A stretch of DNA of 64,000 nucleotides from Rhizobium skierniewicense. GTDB taxonomy: Bacteria > Pseudomonadota > Alphaproteobacteria > Rhizobiales > Rhizobiaceae. Numbering within the stretch: position 1 is the first letter of the stretch; every line of letters begins with the position of its first letter. The DNA is taken from NCBI RefSeq assembly GCF_014196515.1, contig NZ_JACIDV010000006.1, forward strand, positions 284,059 through 348,058, read 5' to 3'. Shown here one piece after another: positions 30,301-40,047 of the stretch. The translations under genes were made by a program, and so were the position numbers. The notes under the pieces are model-generated. The model was given only the letters and a program-made list of their open reading frames with translations, was not told where the DNA came from and made no database searches.

Positions 30301-33300
30301 CGCCATCTCCCGGTTCCGCCGTCGACCATTCTGAGACGCGGGCAAGGTGATCATACTCGCCGCCATAGGCCTGCTGTTCTTCAGGGATCAGCCGCGAAAC
30401 GAAGCCGTTCTTGCCTTCGCGTAGCGAGATCACGAATTTCGCCAGCTGGTCAATCGAATCGCTTGCCAGTTCCACGGCTGACTTCGGAGTGATTTTGGCC
30501 GTTGCCTTGGCGTGTTCGTTGTTGATCGTATCGGTACCAAAGCGCTCGCTTGGCCGAAGGCGCACATAGATCAGATCCTCCGGAGTCGGCGAACCGACAT
30601 CCCGGAAGGCACCGCGCATCAGGGCAGCGGCCTCCAGCGCCAATTGAGGGTCGAGCAGGGAACGTGCCTGTTTGACGGATGGCGACAGGCCGGTCTTGTA
30701 ATCGATAATATCTGCCTTGCCGGAGGTCTTGATATCAATGCGGTCGGCAACGCCGGTCAGGCGGATGCCTGCTTCTGCGATTTCCTGCCCGGCGCGTGCC
30801 TCGATGTAGCTGCGTTTGATGAGCCCGCGACGGTCCTTTTCCCAAGCCAGAAACGCGCGCGCCACAGCCTCGAAGCGCGGACGCCAGACCACATCGATAT
30901 GCGGCGGCAGGTTTTCGGCATCGAAACAGGCATGCAGCACACGAAACATTGCCTCTTCGGCAGCAGGCGTGCCGGCGACATGTTCCTCGCGGGAGTAGAT
31001 TTCCATGATGCGGTGATAGAGGGTTCCACGGTCGGCGGCACCTGGGTCACGGTTGAACTCATCCAGCGGATCCAGTTTAAGAATGCGCCGCGCATAGATC
31101 GCATAGGGATCGCGCCGAAGCCTGCCGACTTCGCTGAAGGAATAGGATGTCGGCTGCAGGTCCGCCGGCGGTGTCGGGGAGGGGCGCTTGGCGGATGGCT
31201 GGCTCTCGCCCTCATCCAGCATGGTCGCCCAATGGCGGTAGACGGTGCCGCGGGCCTTCAACGTCTCGGCAAACTCTTCGCCGCCCAGCGCCAGAAGCCG
31301 TTGCAGCCAGCGGGAAGCCACGGCAGGCGTGGAGCCTTGCCGCAAAGCACGGCTGTAGAAAATCTGCCGTGTGCCATTCGCCATCTCGAAATCATGTGCC
31401 AGCTGACCGATGCGGCGCTCCGGCGGCTCTAGACCGATAGCGGTTTTCATGTTGCGCGAGAGGAAGGGATTGTTGGCCGTCTGGCCCGGCCATATGCCTT
31501 CGTTCAGGCCGCCAATGATGACGGTATCAACGCTTTGAAGACGGGCTTCCAGTGCACCGAAGATAAAGACGCGTGGATGGCGCATGGCGCGTGGCTTGAT
31601 CGATTCACCGGCAATCAACGCCGTCATGATGTCGATCCATTGCGGCCCGTCGGCTTCCAGCACGCTGCCGCAGTCCATCAGCTCGGCCAGAAGACCGGAC
31701 AGTTTCTCCCCCGCCTCATGGGACCAGAGAGTTGCCAGATCGCCCTTCTCATCGATGCAGATCGCTTCGATCACCCGGCCCGTTCGCTCGGCCCAGTCGG
31801 CCAGCGTCAGACGGGCCGTTAGCCGGCCACTGACAGGGTCTTTGCGCACGAAAGCAGCATCCAGCGGATCAATGGCTGTCCTGATGCGGCCTGCGAGATC
31901 GGCGGCGGCAAGGTCGGCACCCTCGGCCAGCGACTTGCGCCATTGCGGCGGGTGCCGGTCATCGATGTGGAGGGAGAGTTGCTGTTGCAGCAGGGTTTCG
32001 AGCGTGTCGAGCGTGGTTTCCATTCGCCCGCCGCGAAGCGCCAGAAGCTCGAGACCGACGACGGCCTCACCCACCGCCACCTCGCCAAGACCGAAGCGGG
32101 TCAAAGGATGTTTCAGCAGGGACATGACCGCAACCGGATCACCAGGACGTAAAATGGTCTCGAGTGCCAGCATCGCAAGGCCCGCCTGCGGCGTGGCAGA
32201 GAGCGGCGTACCGGCGGAATCGTCGGCCTCGATACCGAAGCGGGCAAGCTCGGTCGCGACGCGGCGCGCGAGACCACGGTCCGGCGTAATCAGTGCCGCT
32301 TGCGATTGACCACCGCCTATGCCGGGTTTTTCCAGCGCCAGGCGAAGGGCAATGGCGATCGAGGTTGCCTCCTCGCGCTCATTGGCTGCCTCGATGATGG
32401 AAGCCGATGCGAAGGCATCATCGAAAAAGGCATCGTTTTTTTCCGAGCGCCACTCGTTCCATTCGCTGGTGGCCTTGGCGGGTGCAAGGGCTGTGGAAAA
32501 GATCGCGGCGCGATTTTGCAGGTCGGTATCCAGCGCTCCGATCTCCACGACATCATTGCGCAACACGCCAAGCTTTTTGAGAAGAACGAACAGGCCATAT
32601 TGCGAATGCGTGCGGCTGGACGGATCGTCGGGGCTTTCGTTGATGGTCTGCCACTGGTCCTCCGGCATCTCGACATCCAGACCGGGCAGAACGACAGTAC
32701 CCTGCGGCAGGGATGCGACCGCTGCAATCAGGTCTGCGGCGGCCGGAATAGAGCCGGTGGAGCCGGCAACGATGATAGGGTCGTCCGAACCGATCTTTGT
32801 GAGTCGCTCCGCTTCTGCCCGTAAAATCGCATTCCGGTGCCGACCGGCCGAAGACTTGTTGAGTTCCTCCAGCCGTGCGGGCCAGAAGACGCTGGCAATC
32901 TTCAGGAAATCGGCGGTCAGCTGCCACCATTGGGCATGATCGGTGGTGTCGAGGTTGGAGAGCGCATCCCAGTCCCGATCTTCCGTGTCCATGGCGTCGA
33001 TGACGTCGCTGAGCGAGCGCGCAAGCCAGATGGCATCCGCCGGGCTTGCAGGCGCAACCAGCGGCGAATCCGAATGGACAGCGCGGATGGCGTCCGGGAG
33101 GCTGTTGCGCCAGGCAAGGATGAGGCGGGCCAGCTCGACCAGCCGTGCGGTGCTGGAAATTGGCGGTGCGAGATCGATGGTGGCAGGCGTTTCGACGTCG
33201 AAGAAGCCGCTGTCGTCATCGGTTTCGCCAAGCGGTCGGATAATCGGCAGAATGGCGGATTTCCCACCCAGCAGATCCACGAATTCAGAGCGCAGCACGC

Positions 33301-33469
33301 GCGCGGAACGGCGGGTAGGGACGTAGATGGTGACCTTGGCCAGCGACAGCGGATCGGCGGGATCATAACGAAAGCTTGATGTCAGACTGCCATCGCACAG
33401 GCCCGCCGCCAGCGTTTTGAGAAACGGCGTTCCGGGAGCGATGGTTAGAATACGCTTGGCATGCGCCAA
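30290..33469 (-). CDS. addB: double-strand break repair nuclease AddB
   Basis: Partner of AddA with an inactivated helicase-like N-terminal region and a C-terminal nuclease. The N-terminus reads RILTIAPGTPFLKTLAAGLC rather than a canonical P-loop, as in alphaproteobacterial AddB. The C-terminal part has the RecB-type nuclease motif IDYKTGLSPSVKQA, with a GVADRIDIK segment upstream providing the acidic metal ligand. It has 1059 residues. The proposed order is transcription from divL through tsaE-amgK and murU into addB-addA, with gaps under 12 bases. Confidence 0.93.
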   Translation of the reverse strand: MAHAKRILTIAPGTPFLKTLAAGLCDGSLTSSFRYDPADPLSLAKVTIYVPTRRSARVLRSEFVDLLGGKSAILPIIRPLGETDDDSGFFDVETPATIDLAPPISSTARLVELARLILAWRNSLPDAIRAVHSDSPLVAPASPADAIWLARSLSDVIDAMDTEDRDWDALSNLDTTDHAQWWQLTADFLKIASVFWPARLEELNKSSAGRHRNAILRAEAERLTKIGSDDPIIVAGSTGSIPAAADLIAAVASLPQGTVVLPGLDVEMPEDQWQTINESPDDPSSRTHSQYGLFVLLKKLGVLRNDVVEIGALDTDLQNRAAIFSTALAPAKATSEWNEWRSEKNDAFFDDAFASASIIEAANEREEATSIAIALRLALEKPGIGGGQSQAALITPDRGLARRVATELARFGIEADDSAGTPLSATPQAGLAMLALETILRPGDPVAVMSLLKHPLTRFGLGEVAVGEAVVGLELLALRGGRMETTLDTLETLLQQQLSLHIDDRHPPQWRKSLAEGADLAAADLAGRIRTAIDPLDAAFVRKDPVSGRLTARLTLADWAERTGRVIEAICIDEKGDLATLWSHEAGEKLSGLLAELMDCGSVLEADGPQWIDIMTALIAGESIKPRAMRHPRVFIFGALEARLQSVDTVIIGGLNEGIWPGQTANNPFLSRNMKTAIGLEPPERRIGQLAHDFEMANGTRQIFYSRALRQGSTPAVASRWLQRLLALGGEEFAETLKARGTVYRHWATMLDEGESQPSAKRPSPTPPADLQPTSYSFSEVGRLRRDPYAIYARRILKLDPLDEFNRDPGAADRGTLYHRIMEIYSREEHVAGTPAAEEAMFRVLHACFDAENLPPHIDVVWRPRFEAVARAFLAWEKDRRGLIKRSYIEARAGQEIAEAGIRLTGVADRIDIKTSGKADIIDYKTGLSPSVKQARSLLDPQLALEAAALMRGAFRDVGSPTPEDLIYVRLRPSERFGTDTINNEHAKATAKITPKSAVELASDSIDQLAKFVISLREGKNGFVSRLIPEEQQAYGGEYDHLARVSEWSTAEPGDGDAE

Positions 33470-33478
33470 TGGGTCATC

Positions 33479-34210
33479 TCACTTGTCGGTTGCTAAGGCT
33501 GCGATGGTTCGTTCCGCATCCTCTATAGCATCCGGCGTGCCGACGGTAATCCATTGTCCGGTCAGTGACAGACCAAAAAGCCGTTTCCGGGCGATGGCGT
33601 GGTCGAAATAGATGTTGAGATTGAAAGCATCGGCAGGTGCGTCGTTCAGCAGCCGCGAATCCATCGCGATGGCACCGGCATACACCACCGGGTAAGGCTC
33701 GCCGTCGTTGTATCGCGTCAGATGGCCATCATCGGCAAGGTTGAAGTCCTTCTTGCCGTTGTGACCGGTGGTCCGGTCCATATCGACGCAAAGCAGCGCC
33801 ATGTCCATGATCTCTGGGTCGAAGGCATTCGCCAGCTTTTGCAGGTTGGTGGGTTCCCCGGGTGGCTCGCCGATCCAGAACAGGTCGGCATTCATGACGA
33901 TGACGGGGCCGGGTTCCAGCAATTTCAAACCCTTGGCCAGTCCACCACCCGAATTCATCAGCTCGGCGCGCTCGTCCGAAATCAGAATATTGACGTCATC
34001 CCGCGATTGAAGATGGGCGACCATCTGATCCGGATGATGGTGGACATTGATGGCAATGGTTTCCACGCCTGCCGCAACAAGAAGATCAATGACGTAATCG
34101 ATCATCGGGCGTCCGGCGATACCGACGAGAGGCTTGGGGATCGTATCGGTAATCGGGCGCATTCTCGTGCCGAGACCTGCCGCCAGCACCATGGCTTGTT
34201 TGATCGTCAT
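33479..34210 (-). CDS. murU: nucleotidyltransferase, MurU-like (MurNAc-1-phosphate uridylyltransferase)
   Basis: Sugar-phosphate nucleotidyltransferase of 243 residues. The signature AMVLAAGLGTRMRPITDTIPKP is the nucleotide-binding loop with catalytic arginine and lysine, followed by PLVGIAGRPMIDYV, and VIVMNADLFW provides a metal-binding aspartate. In Pseudomonas and Caulobacter MurU makes UDP-MurNAc from MurNAc-1-phosphate in a cell-wall recycling route that bypasses de novo synthesis. Its start overlaps the end of the TsaE-AmgK gene by 4 bases, and AmgK supplies MurNAc-1-phosphate in that route, which supports the assignment. Confidence 0.85.
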   Translation of the reverse strand: MTIKQAMVLAAGLGTRMRPITDTIPKPLVGIAGRPMIDYVIDLLVAAGVETIAINVHHHPDQMVAHLQSRDDVNILISDERAELMNSGGGLAKGLKLLEPGPVIVMNADLFWIGEPPGEPTNLQKLANAFDPEIMDMALLCVDMDRTTGHNGKKDFNLADDGHLTRYNDGEPYPVVYAGAIAMDSRLLNDAPADAFNLNIYFDHAIARKRLFGLSLTGQWITVGTPDAIEDAERTIAALATDK

Positions 34211-35733
34211 GAAAAATTTCGCTGTTCGTGAATGTCGATTCGCGCATTCCTGAACCAGTCATTCAAGGGTGCGAGATCAGGATGTTCGAGTGCTGAGCGC
34301 AGGTAGGAAAAGGTGCGCGGCATGTGTTTCATGTAATGCGGCTTGCCATCGCGTTTCATCAACCGGACCCAGATGCCCACGAGCTTGCAATTGCGTTGTG
34401 CGGCCATGATGGCGAATGCCTTCAGGAAGGCTGCCTCATCGAAATCAGGGTTTTTACGCCTGATGTCGAGATAGTGTCCCATCAGCCGCGCTTGCAGGTC
34501 TGATGGTATCGTCACCCGCGCATCCTGAACGATGGAAGCCAGGTCATAGGCTGTCGGGCCGATCATCGCGTCCTGAAAATCGATGATCCCGACCTGGTTG
34601 ATGCCGGCTTTTTGCGATTGCCAGATGATGTTGGGCGAGTGGAAATCCCGCAGGAGAAGACCGGTTTCCGCATCGCCAAGCTTCTCGATCAGCTGGTCCC
34701 AAACCGCAAAGAAACTTTGTTTTTCACAGCCACTGATGTCCTCGCCACGGATATGCGGAACATACCAGTCCAGCAGCAGCGAGGTTTCGATCTTCATCGC
34801 ATCAGCGTCGAAAGACGGCACTTGATAGATCGTGCCATCGGGAAGAGCAATATCGGCGGGCAGAGCGGCCTCGTGCAGGGCCGCCAGACAGGCAACGCTT
34901 TCCAGATAACGCTCGGCAATCGGGTTGCCGTCGGCGTACAGAACGCCATCACGTCCAATATCTTCCAGAAGCAGAATGCCTTCGTCCAAATTCTGGGCGA
35001 GAATGGCGGGGACGGAAAACCCGTTCTGCGACAGGAAACTGTCAATGGCGACGAAGGGGCTCACGTCGCGCGCGAGGTGGACGATCTCGGCATAGGTCTT
35101 GCCGTCCTGGATCACCGGACCTCTGGGTGGTGGTTGCCAGTCCATCAGCAGGTATTGGCTATCATCGTCACTGATCAGCTCGTAGGTGCGATAGGCGGCG
35201 TCACCGCTGAAATAGTGCCTGACGGCGTTCTCTCTCCCGTTGCGCTTCAGAAAATTGCCAATGGCAAGCACGCGATCCAGCCTGGTTCTCAGCCGTTGAG
35301 GGGCGTCGATGGTTGCCATGCGTCCGTCACCGTGATGGGTCAGGCGCAGGGTGATGGTGCTGTCATCAGGCAGTTCGCTTGCGGCCAGTTCCGGCCATTC
35401 GATCAGGCACACACCATCGGACAGCATCTCATCGATGCCGAGTTCATCCATCTCAGACACATCGGAAAGGCGGTAGAGATCCAGATGGTGGACGGGAAAG
35501 CGCAAGCCATAGGTTTGCACGATGGTGAAGGTGGGGCTGGGAACCTCGTGATAAGGGTCGCCCGCAACCGCGCGGATCAAGGCGCGCGCCAGTGTGGATT
35601 TACCGGCACCGAGATCACCAATCAGGGCAATGCAATCGCCGGGTTTGACGGTGAGTGCCAGGGCTTGACCAAGCCGGATCATCTCGGCTTCATCGGCAAG
35701 GCCTATGGAAAGAGGCAAAACCGTCTCGTTCAT
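34207..35733 (-). CDS. TsaE-AmgK fusion: tRNA t6A ATPase TsaE plus MurNAc/GlcNAc anomeric kinase-like phosphotransferase
   Basis: Two domains in 508 residues. Residues 1 to about 155 are TsaE, the P-loop ATPase needed for tRNA threonylcarbamoyladenosine synthesis: Walker A GDLGAGKSTLARAL (39-52), SPTFTIVQTY, HLDLYRLSD and LIEWPE. Residues about 170-508 are an aminoglycoside-phosphotransferase/AmgK-like kinase with LLMDWQPPP, ILLEDIGRDGV and the catalytic-loop segment LLLRDFHSPNIIW, then IIDFQDAMIGPTAYDLAS. This fusion is known in alphaproteobacteria. Its stop and start overlap murU and divL as ATGA. Confidence 0.9.
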   Translation of the reverse strand: MNETVLPLSIGLADEAEMIRLGQALALTVKPGDCIALIGDLGAGKSTLARALIRAVAGDPYHEVPSPTFTIVQTYGLRFPVHHLDLYRLSDVSEMDELGIDEMLSDGVCLIEWPELAASELPDDSTITLRLTHHGDGRMATIDAPQRLRTRLDRVLAIGNFLKRNGRENAVRHYFSGDAAYRTYELISDDDSQYLLMDWQPPPRGPVIQDGKTYAEIVHLARDVSPFVAIDSFLSQNGFSVPAILAQNLDEGILLLEDIGRDGVLYADGNPIAERYLESVACLAALHEAALPADIALPDGTIYQVPSFDADAMKIETSLLLDWYVPHIRGEDISGCEKQSFFAVWDQLIEKLGDAETGLLLRDFHSPNIIWQSQKAGINQVGIIDFQDAMIGPTAYDLASIVQDARVTIPSDLQARLMGHYLDIRRKNPDFDEAAFLKAFAIMAAQRNCKLVGIWVRLMKRDGKPHYMKHMPRTFSYLRSALEHPDLAPLNDWFRNARIDIHEQRNFS

Positions 35734-38315
35734 TCGGCGGCGATGGAATGCGGATGCGAGCCGGATGGAATGCGGCAGCTAACGACCGTGCCTTCACCGG
35801 GGCGGCTGTCGATGGTGACATTGCCGTTGTGCAGGCTCACGAAGCTTTCGACGATCGACAGGCCAAGACCGGCACCGGTGCGGCGACCGCCATTGCCACG
35901 CGTCGAGAAGCGATCGAACACGGTTTTTAGCATGTCCTTGGGGATGCCCGGTCCACGGTCGGCAACGGAAAAGACGAAATCGCCTTCGCTGCGCTGGCAG
36001 GTCAGCGTGATGGCCGACCCCTCCGGCGCGAAATTGGCGGCATTGGTCAAAAGCTTGATGAGGATCTGCTTGAGACGCTGGTGGTCGGCAACGATGGCGC
36101 CGAGATGGGCGGGAGCCACGATTTCGAGCGAGACGCTGCTTTCCTGCAAACGGTCGGCAATCTTGGTGGAGACGTCGTCCAGCAGGTCGGTGAGATCGTT
36201 TTCGGTGTAGTTCAAATGCATGATGCCAGCATCGACCGTTGCCAGATCCAGGATGTCGTTGACAATCGTCAACAGAAGCGATGAGGACGTCGAGATATGG
36301 TCGAGATATTCGGCCTGTCGCGCGCTGAGCTCACCGATCCCCGGTGTTTTCAAGAGATCGGTAAAGCCGATGATGTTTGTCAGGGGCGAGCGCAGTTCAT
36401 AGGACACGTGCTGAACGAAGTCGTTCTTCAACTCGTCGGCCTTGCGCAGGGCTTCGTTCTTTTCCTTGAGGGCACGTTCGGCACGCACGCTGTCGGTCAT
36501 GTTGACAAAGGTCAGCATGGTCTGCGAATCCGGCAAAGGAATAATCGCATAGTCCAGCACGAGACCCGATAGCAGCTCCAGCGTGCCCTGCTTCGACAGG
36601 CGTTCGTCATCGAAGCTGGTGATGAACTGGCTAAACGCGCGCCAGCCATCCGGCTTGTCGTAGGATTGCGCGCAGACCTCTTCGATCGAGCGAATGTGTT
36701 TGCCCGCTTCCGCTTCGTCGGCCGTGATGCCCCACAATGCGCGGAAGGCAGGGTTCGACAGGCGCATGCGTCCATCGGCACCGAAAACGGCGACGCCTTC
36801 TGCCAGATGATCGATGGTTTCGCCCTGAACCTTGACCAGAGTGTTGTAGCGCATCTGCAGATCGACCTGTTCGGTCAGGTTTTCGAAGACCCATGTCGCG
36901 CCGCCCTGCGGATGCGCGGTCGCGATCACGCGCAGTGTCTGTCCGTTCGGCAGGTGCCACAGGTCTGTCTTGGTATCGAGCGAGCGGTAGACGGAAAGTG
37001 CCGTTTCCTTCCAGCTTTTCCAGCTCAGCTGTTCGGGTAGCTTGCCAGCGGAGCGCAGACGATCGAACAGTTCGGAATTGTCGGGCTTGGATTCCAGAAG
37101 AACCAGATCGAGGCCCCAAAGGGTGACGAAGGCCTGATTGTAAAATTGCAGGCGCTGCTGACCGTCAAAGATCGCCACCGGCGTTGCCAGATGATCCAGC
37201 GTCTCGGCGTGGCTCTTCAACGTGCGCTTCAGCTCTTCACGCACCGTCTCGGCTTCGGTGGCATCGATGGCCATGCCAGCGGAACCGCCCGGCGTCTTGA
37301 GATCGACCACATCGAAAAAGGTTCTGTTGCCGGAAACCACGGTGGAAATCCGGTCGTGGTAGGGCGATTCTGGGGTCGCGCTGGCACGGATTTTCTGGCG
37401 CGTGACCGTGTTCAGCAATTCGCATTGCTCGGTGACTGCCTGTTCAGGCGTGCGAGCATCCACACTCTGCGCATAGGCGTGGTTGACCCACGTCAGGGCA
37501 CCATCGGAGTTGCGACGCCAGACCGGTTGCTCGATGCTGTCGAGCAGCTCCTGGAATGTCGAAATGGACGATACCAGGCCTTCGCGCTCGATCTTCAATT
37601 CGGCAAGCTCGGCACGCAGATTGTTGAGAGCCACGAAACGCGCAAACGCCTTGCCACCGGAGACCCGTCCCTGAACTTCGATGACTTCGCCGCGCTGCGT
37701 CTCGATGGTGAGATCGAAACTCTGCGCGTGGCTGCGCAGTTTCTCGATGGCCTTTTCGAGCGGGCCGGCAGAGGTCGGGCGAAGCCAGCGACCGAAGGCA
37801 AGAAAATCCTGATCGGCAAAGGGAACGCCGGTTTCAGGCGGCAGTTGCCCGATGAATTCAGGGCGTTCGCCAGCGCTTTCCCAGATGACGATACGACGGG
37901 ATTTGTCAGCGATCAAAGCTTCATATTTGGAAATCTTGGAATTGGCTTCCGCAAGCGCCGTGCGGTACTCGCTGGTTTCAGCCTCGATGTTGCCCCGCTG
38001 GCGGACGAGCCAGACGATGGAAAACAGAGTTGCCGAGACGATGCCGATAAACAGCGAATAGGTGATGGTTTCCGATGAGGAGAACAAGCGTTCGCCGCCT
38101 TGCAGAACGGCGTTTTGCTGGGCGTGTGCCGCGACCGCAAAACCGCTCAATGCTGTTCCAGACATCAACGCCGTAAAAGCAACCGCCTTGGCACGGATAC
38201 GCGCTGTTGCCCCTGTGACAGAGGTCAGCCAGCGTCTTCGCGCAGGTGCGTCGCCATTGTCTGGCGCGACATCATCATTGGCTCGCTTTTGCGAGACTGA
38301 ATTTTCTACCGTCAT
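35730..38315 (-). CDS. divL: cell-cycle sensor kinase DivL (tyrosine in place of phospho-histidine)
   Basis: Membrane-associated PAS-rich histidine-kinase-like protein of 861 residues. Two hydrophobic segments (about 44-64 and 86-104) precede three PAS-like regions (about 255-355, 370-480, 495-610), a DHp domain and a HATPase (N box NAANFAPEG, G1 DRGPGIPKDM, G2 GAGLGLSIVESF). In the H box the expected histidine is Tyr639: VQHVSYELRSPLTN (codon 36401-36399 is TAT). This is the hallmark of Caulobacter DivL, which binds DivK and controls CckA and hence CtrA. It begins the transcription unit that continues into tsaE-amgK. Confidence 0.93.
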   Translation of the reverse strand: MTVENSVSQKRANDDVAPDNGDAPARRRWLTSVTGATARIRAKAVAFTALMSGTALSGFAVAAHAQQNAVLQGGERLFSSSETITYSLFIGIVSATLFSIVWLVRQRGNIEAETSEYRTALAEANSKISKYEALIADKSRRIVIWESAGERPEFIGQLPPETGVPFADQDFLAFGRWLRPTSAGPLEKAIEKLRSHAQSFDLTIETQRGEVIEVQGRVSGGKAFARFVALNNLRAELAELKIEREGLVSSISTFQELLDSIEQPVWRRNSDGALTWVNHAYAQSVDARTPEQAVTEQCELLNTVTRQKIRASATPESPYHDRISTVVSGNRTFFDVVDLKTPGGSAGMAIDATEAETVREELKRTLKSHAETLDHLATPVAIFDGQQRLQFYNQAFVTLWGLDLVLLESKPDNSELFDRLRSAGKLPEQLSWKSWKETALSVYRSLDTKTDLWHLPNGQTLRVIATAHPQGGATWVFENLTEQVDLQMRYNTLVKVQGETIDHLAEGVAVFGADGRMRLSNPAFRALWGITADEAEAGKHIRSIEEVCAQSYDKPDGWRAFSQFITSFDDERLSKQGTLELLSGLVLDYAIIPLPDSQTMLTFVNMTDSVRAERALKEKNEALRKADELKNDFVQHVSYELRSPLTNIIGFTDLLKTPGIGELSARQAEYLDHISTSSSLLLTIVNDILDLATVDAGIMHLNYTENDLTDLLDDVSTKIADRLQESSVSLEIVAPAHLGAIVADHQRLKQILIKLLTNAANFAPEGSAITLTCQRSEGDFVFSVADRGPGIPKDMLKTVFDRFSTRGNGGRRTGAGLGLSIVESFVSLHNGNVTIDSRPGEGTVVSCRIPSGSHPHSIAAE

Positions 38316-38440
38316 CCCCGGTCTGTCTCCGTCCTATGTGCCGCATTCTCGACAAGACATCCCATTTCCGCGCGCCATGCCCGCGCACGAATCAAGTCTT
38401 GTCACAATACCGCCTTCGGAAACCCCCGGAAAGGGAGGGG

Positions 38441-38474
38441 CCAAAAAGAAATGGCGAGCTTTGTCAAGCCCGCC
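38441..38474 (-). terminator. Rho-independent terminator downstream of ahcY
   Basis: On the minus strand GGCGGGCTT pairs with AAGCTCGCC (8 of 9 pairs standard, one G-T) across a 4-base loop (stem 38453-38461 / 38466-38474), then a U-rich stretch. It lies 44 bases after the ahcY stop and before divL. Confidence 0.7.
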
Positions 38475-38517
38475 ATAACCATATCTAGTGCATTAAATGT
38501 GGATATTAACCATAAAA

Positions 38518-39918
38518 TCAATATCTGTAGTGCTCAGCCTTAAACGGACCCACCTTGGACACGCCAATATAATCTGCCTGAAGCTCAGAAAGTTCTGTCA
38601 ACTTCACGCCCAGCTTCTCAAGATGCAGGCGTGCGACCTTCTCATCGAGGTGTTTCGGCAGAACGTAGACATCGTTCTTGTACTCGCCCTGCTTGGTAAA
38701 CAGCTCGATCTGACCCAGCACCTGGTTGGTGAAGGAGGCGGACATTACGAAGGAAGGATGTCCCGTCGCGTTGCCGAGGTTGAGCAGACGACCTTCCGAC
38801 AGAAGGATCATGCGGTTGCCCTTGGCAAACTCGATCATGTCGACCTGTGGCTTGATGTTCGTCCACTTCAGGTTCTTGAGAGCGGAAACCTGAATTTCGT
38901 TGTCGAAGTGGCCGATGTTGCCGACGATGGCCATATCCTTCATCTCGCGCATGTGCTCGATGCGGATGACGTCCTTGTTGCCGGTGGTGGTGATGAAGAT
39001 GTCAGCGGACGCGACGACGTCTTCTAGAAGAACGACTTCAAAACCGTCCATGGCCGCCTGAAGGGCGCAGATCGGGTCGATTTCCGTGACCTTGACGCGG
39101 GCGCCGGCGCCCTGAAGTGAAGCAGCCGAACCCTTGCCGACATCGCCGTAACCGCACACGACGGCGACCTTGCCAGCCATCATCACGTCGGTGGCACGTC
39201 TGATACCGTCGACCAGCGATTCCTTGCAGCCATACTTGTTGTCGAACTTCGACTTGGTGACGCTGTCATTGACGTTGATGGCGGGGAAGGGAAGCAGGCC
39301 CTTCTTGCTGAGATCGTAGAGGCGATGAACGCCTGTTGTGGTTTCTTCGGTGACGCCCTTGATGGCATCGCGCTGCTTGGTGAACCAGCCTGGGGAAGCG
39401 GCAAGGCGCTTCTTGATCTGTGCGAGCAGGATTTCTTCTTCTTCGGAGTCAGGCTTGGACAGGATGTCTTCACCAGCTTCGGCACGTGCGCCGAGCAGGA
39501 TGTACATGGTGGCATCGCCGCCATCATCGAGGATCATGTTGGAAAAGCCACCATCGGCCCACTGGAAAATCTTGTCGGTGTATTCCCAATATTCCGTCAG
39601 GCTTTCACCCTTGACGGCAAAAACGGGAATGCCGCTGGCGGCGATGGCTGCCGCTGCGTGGTCCTGTGTGGAGAAAATGTTGCAGGACGCCCAGCGAATT
39701 TCGGCGCCCAGTTCCTTCAGCGTCTCGATGAGAACGGCCGTCTGAATGGTCATGTGCAGCGAACCGGAGATCCGCGCGCCCTTCAATGGCTTAGTCTGAC
39801 CAAACTCTTCACGGCAGGACATCAAGCCGGGCATTTCTGTTTCTGCGATGTCCAGTTCCTTGCGACCATAATCGGCAAGGTTGATGTCAGCTACGATATA
39901 ATCTTTGTCGGCACTCAT
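38518..39918 (-). CDS. ahcY: adenosylhomocysteinase (S-adenosylhomocysteine hydrolase)
   Basis: NAD-dependent hydrolysis of S-adenosylhomocysteine to adenosine and homocysteine, closing the methylation cycle. The NAD-binding loop [20 protein letters not shown] is clear, as are [21 protein letters not shown] with catalytic residues and the C-terminal FKAEHYRY, the conserved tail that reaches the neighbouring subunit's cofactor. ATG 39918 follows a CAGGAGAC site and gives 466 residues, including the roughly 40-residue insert typical of bacterial forms. Upstream lies a marked inverted repeat (40012-40035). Confidence 0.98.
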   Translation of the reverse strand: MSADKDYIVADINLADYGRKELDIAETEMPGLMSCREEFGQTKPLKGARISGSLHMTIQTAVLIETLKELGAEIRWASCNIFSTQDHAAAAIAASGIPVFAVKGESLTEYWEYTDKIFQWADGGFSNMILDDGGDATMYILLGARAEAGEDILSKPDSEEEEILLAQIKKRLAASPGWFTKQRDAIKGVTEETTTGVHRLYDLSKKGLLPFPAINVNDSVTKSKFDNKYGCKESLVDGIRRATDVMMAGKVAVVCGYGDVGKGSAASLQGAGARVKVTEIDPICALQAAMDGFEVVLLEDVVASADIFITTTGNKDVIRIEHMREMKDMAIVGNIGHFDNEIQVSALKNLKWTNIKPQVDMIEFAKGNRMILLSEGRLLNLGNATGHPSFVMSASFTNQVLGQIELFTKQGEYKNDVYVLPKHLDEKVARLHLEKLGVKLTELSELQADYIGVSKVGPFKAEHYRY

Positions 39919-40011
39919 ATGTGTCTCCTGCTCCAAGATGGCAGGGGCCAGCCGCTGCCTGAAAATTCAGGTTGCGGTGTAGCAGGCCAGGGGCAATCTG
40001 GCAATAACGAT

Positions 40012-40035
40012 ATAAAGAAGTCTTTATGTCTTTAT
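40012..40035. promoter_or_regulatory. inverted repeat operator candidate upstream of ahcY
   Basis: ATAAAGA (40012-40018), AG, TCTTTAT (40021-40027) is a perfect 7-bp inverted repeat. A third half-site TCTTTAT follows at 40029-40035. It sits about 94 bases before the ahcY start, between the HPr stop and ahcY. ArsR-type methionine-cycle regulators (SahR/SamR) control ahcY in many Proteobacteria, so an operator is plausible, but the regulator is not known. Confidence 0.55.
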
Positions 40036-40047
40036 ATGACGTGGTTA

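Noticed and set aside
34612..36210. Long plus-strand open frame (532 codons) opposite tsaE-amgK and divL
   Set aside because: It lies wholly antisense to two clearly conserved genes and its translation has no recognisable domain; long antisense frames are expected at this GC content.
38492..38510. TTAA-N9-TTAAC upstream of divL as a CtrA box
   Set aside because: The CtrA consensus needs a 7-base spacer; this one is 9 bases, so the match is not convincing.
39937..40047. S-adenosylhomocysteine or SAM riboswitch upstream of ahcY
   Set aside because: The leader is short and I cannot draw the conserved stems; the inverted repeat fits a protein operator better.
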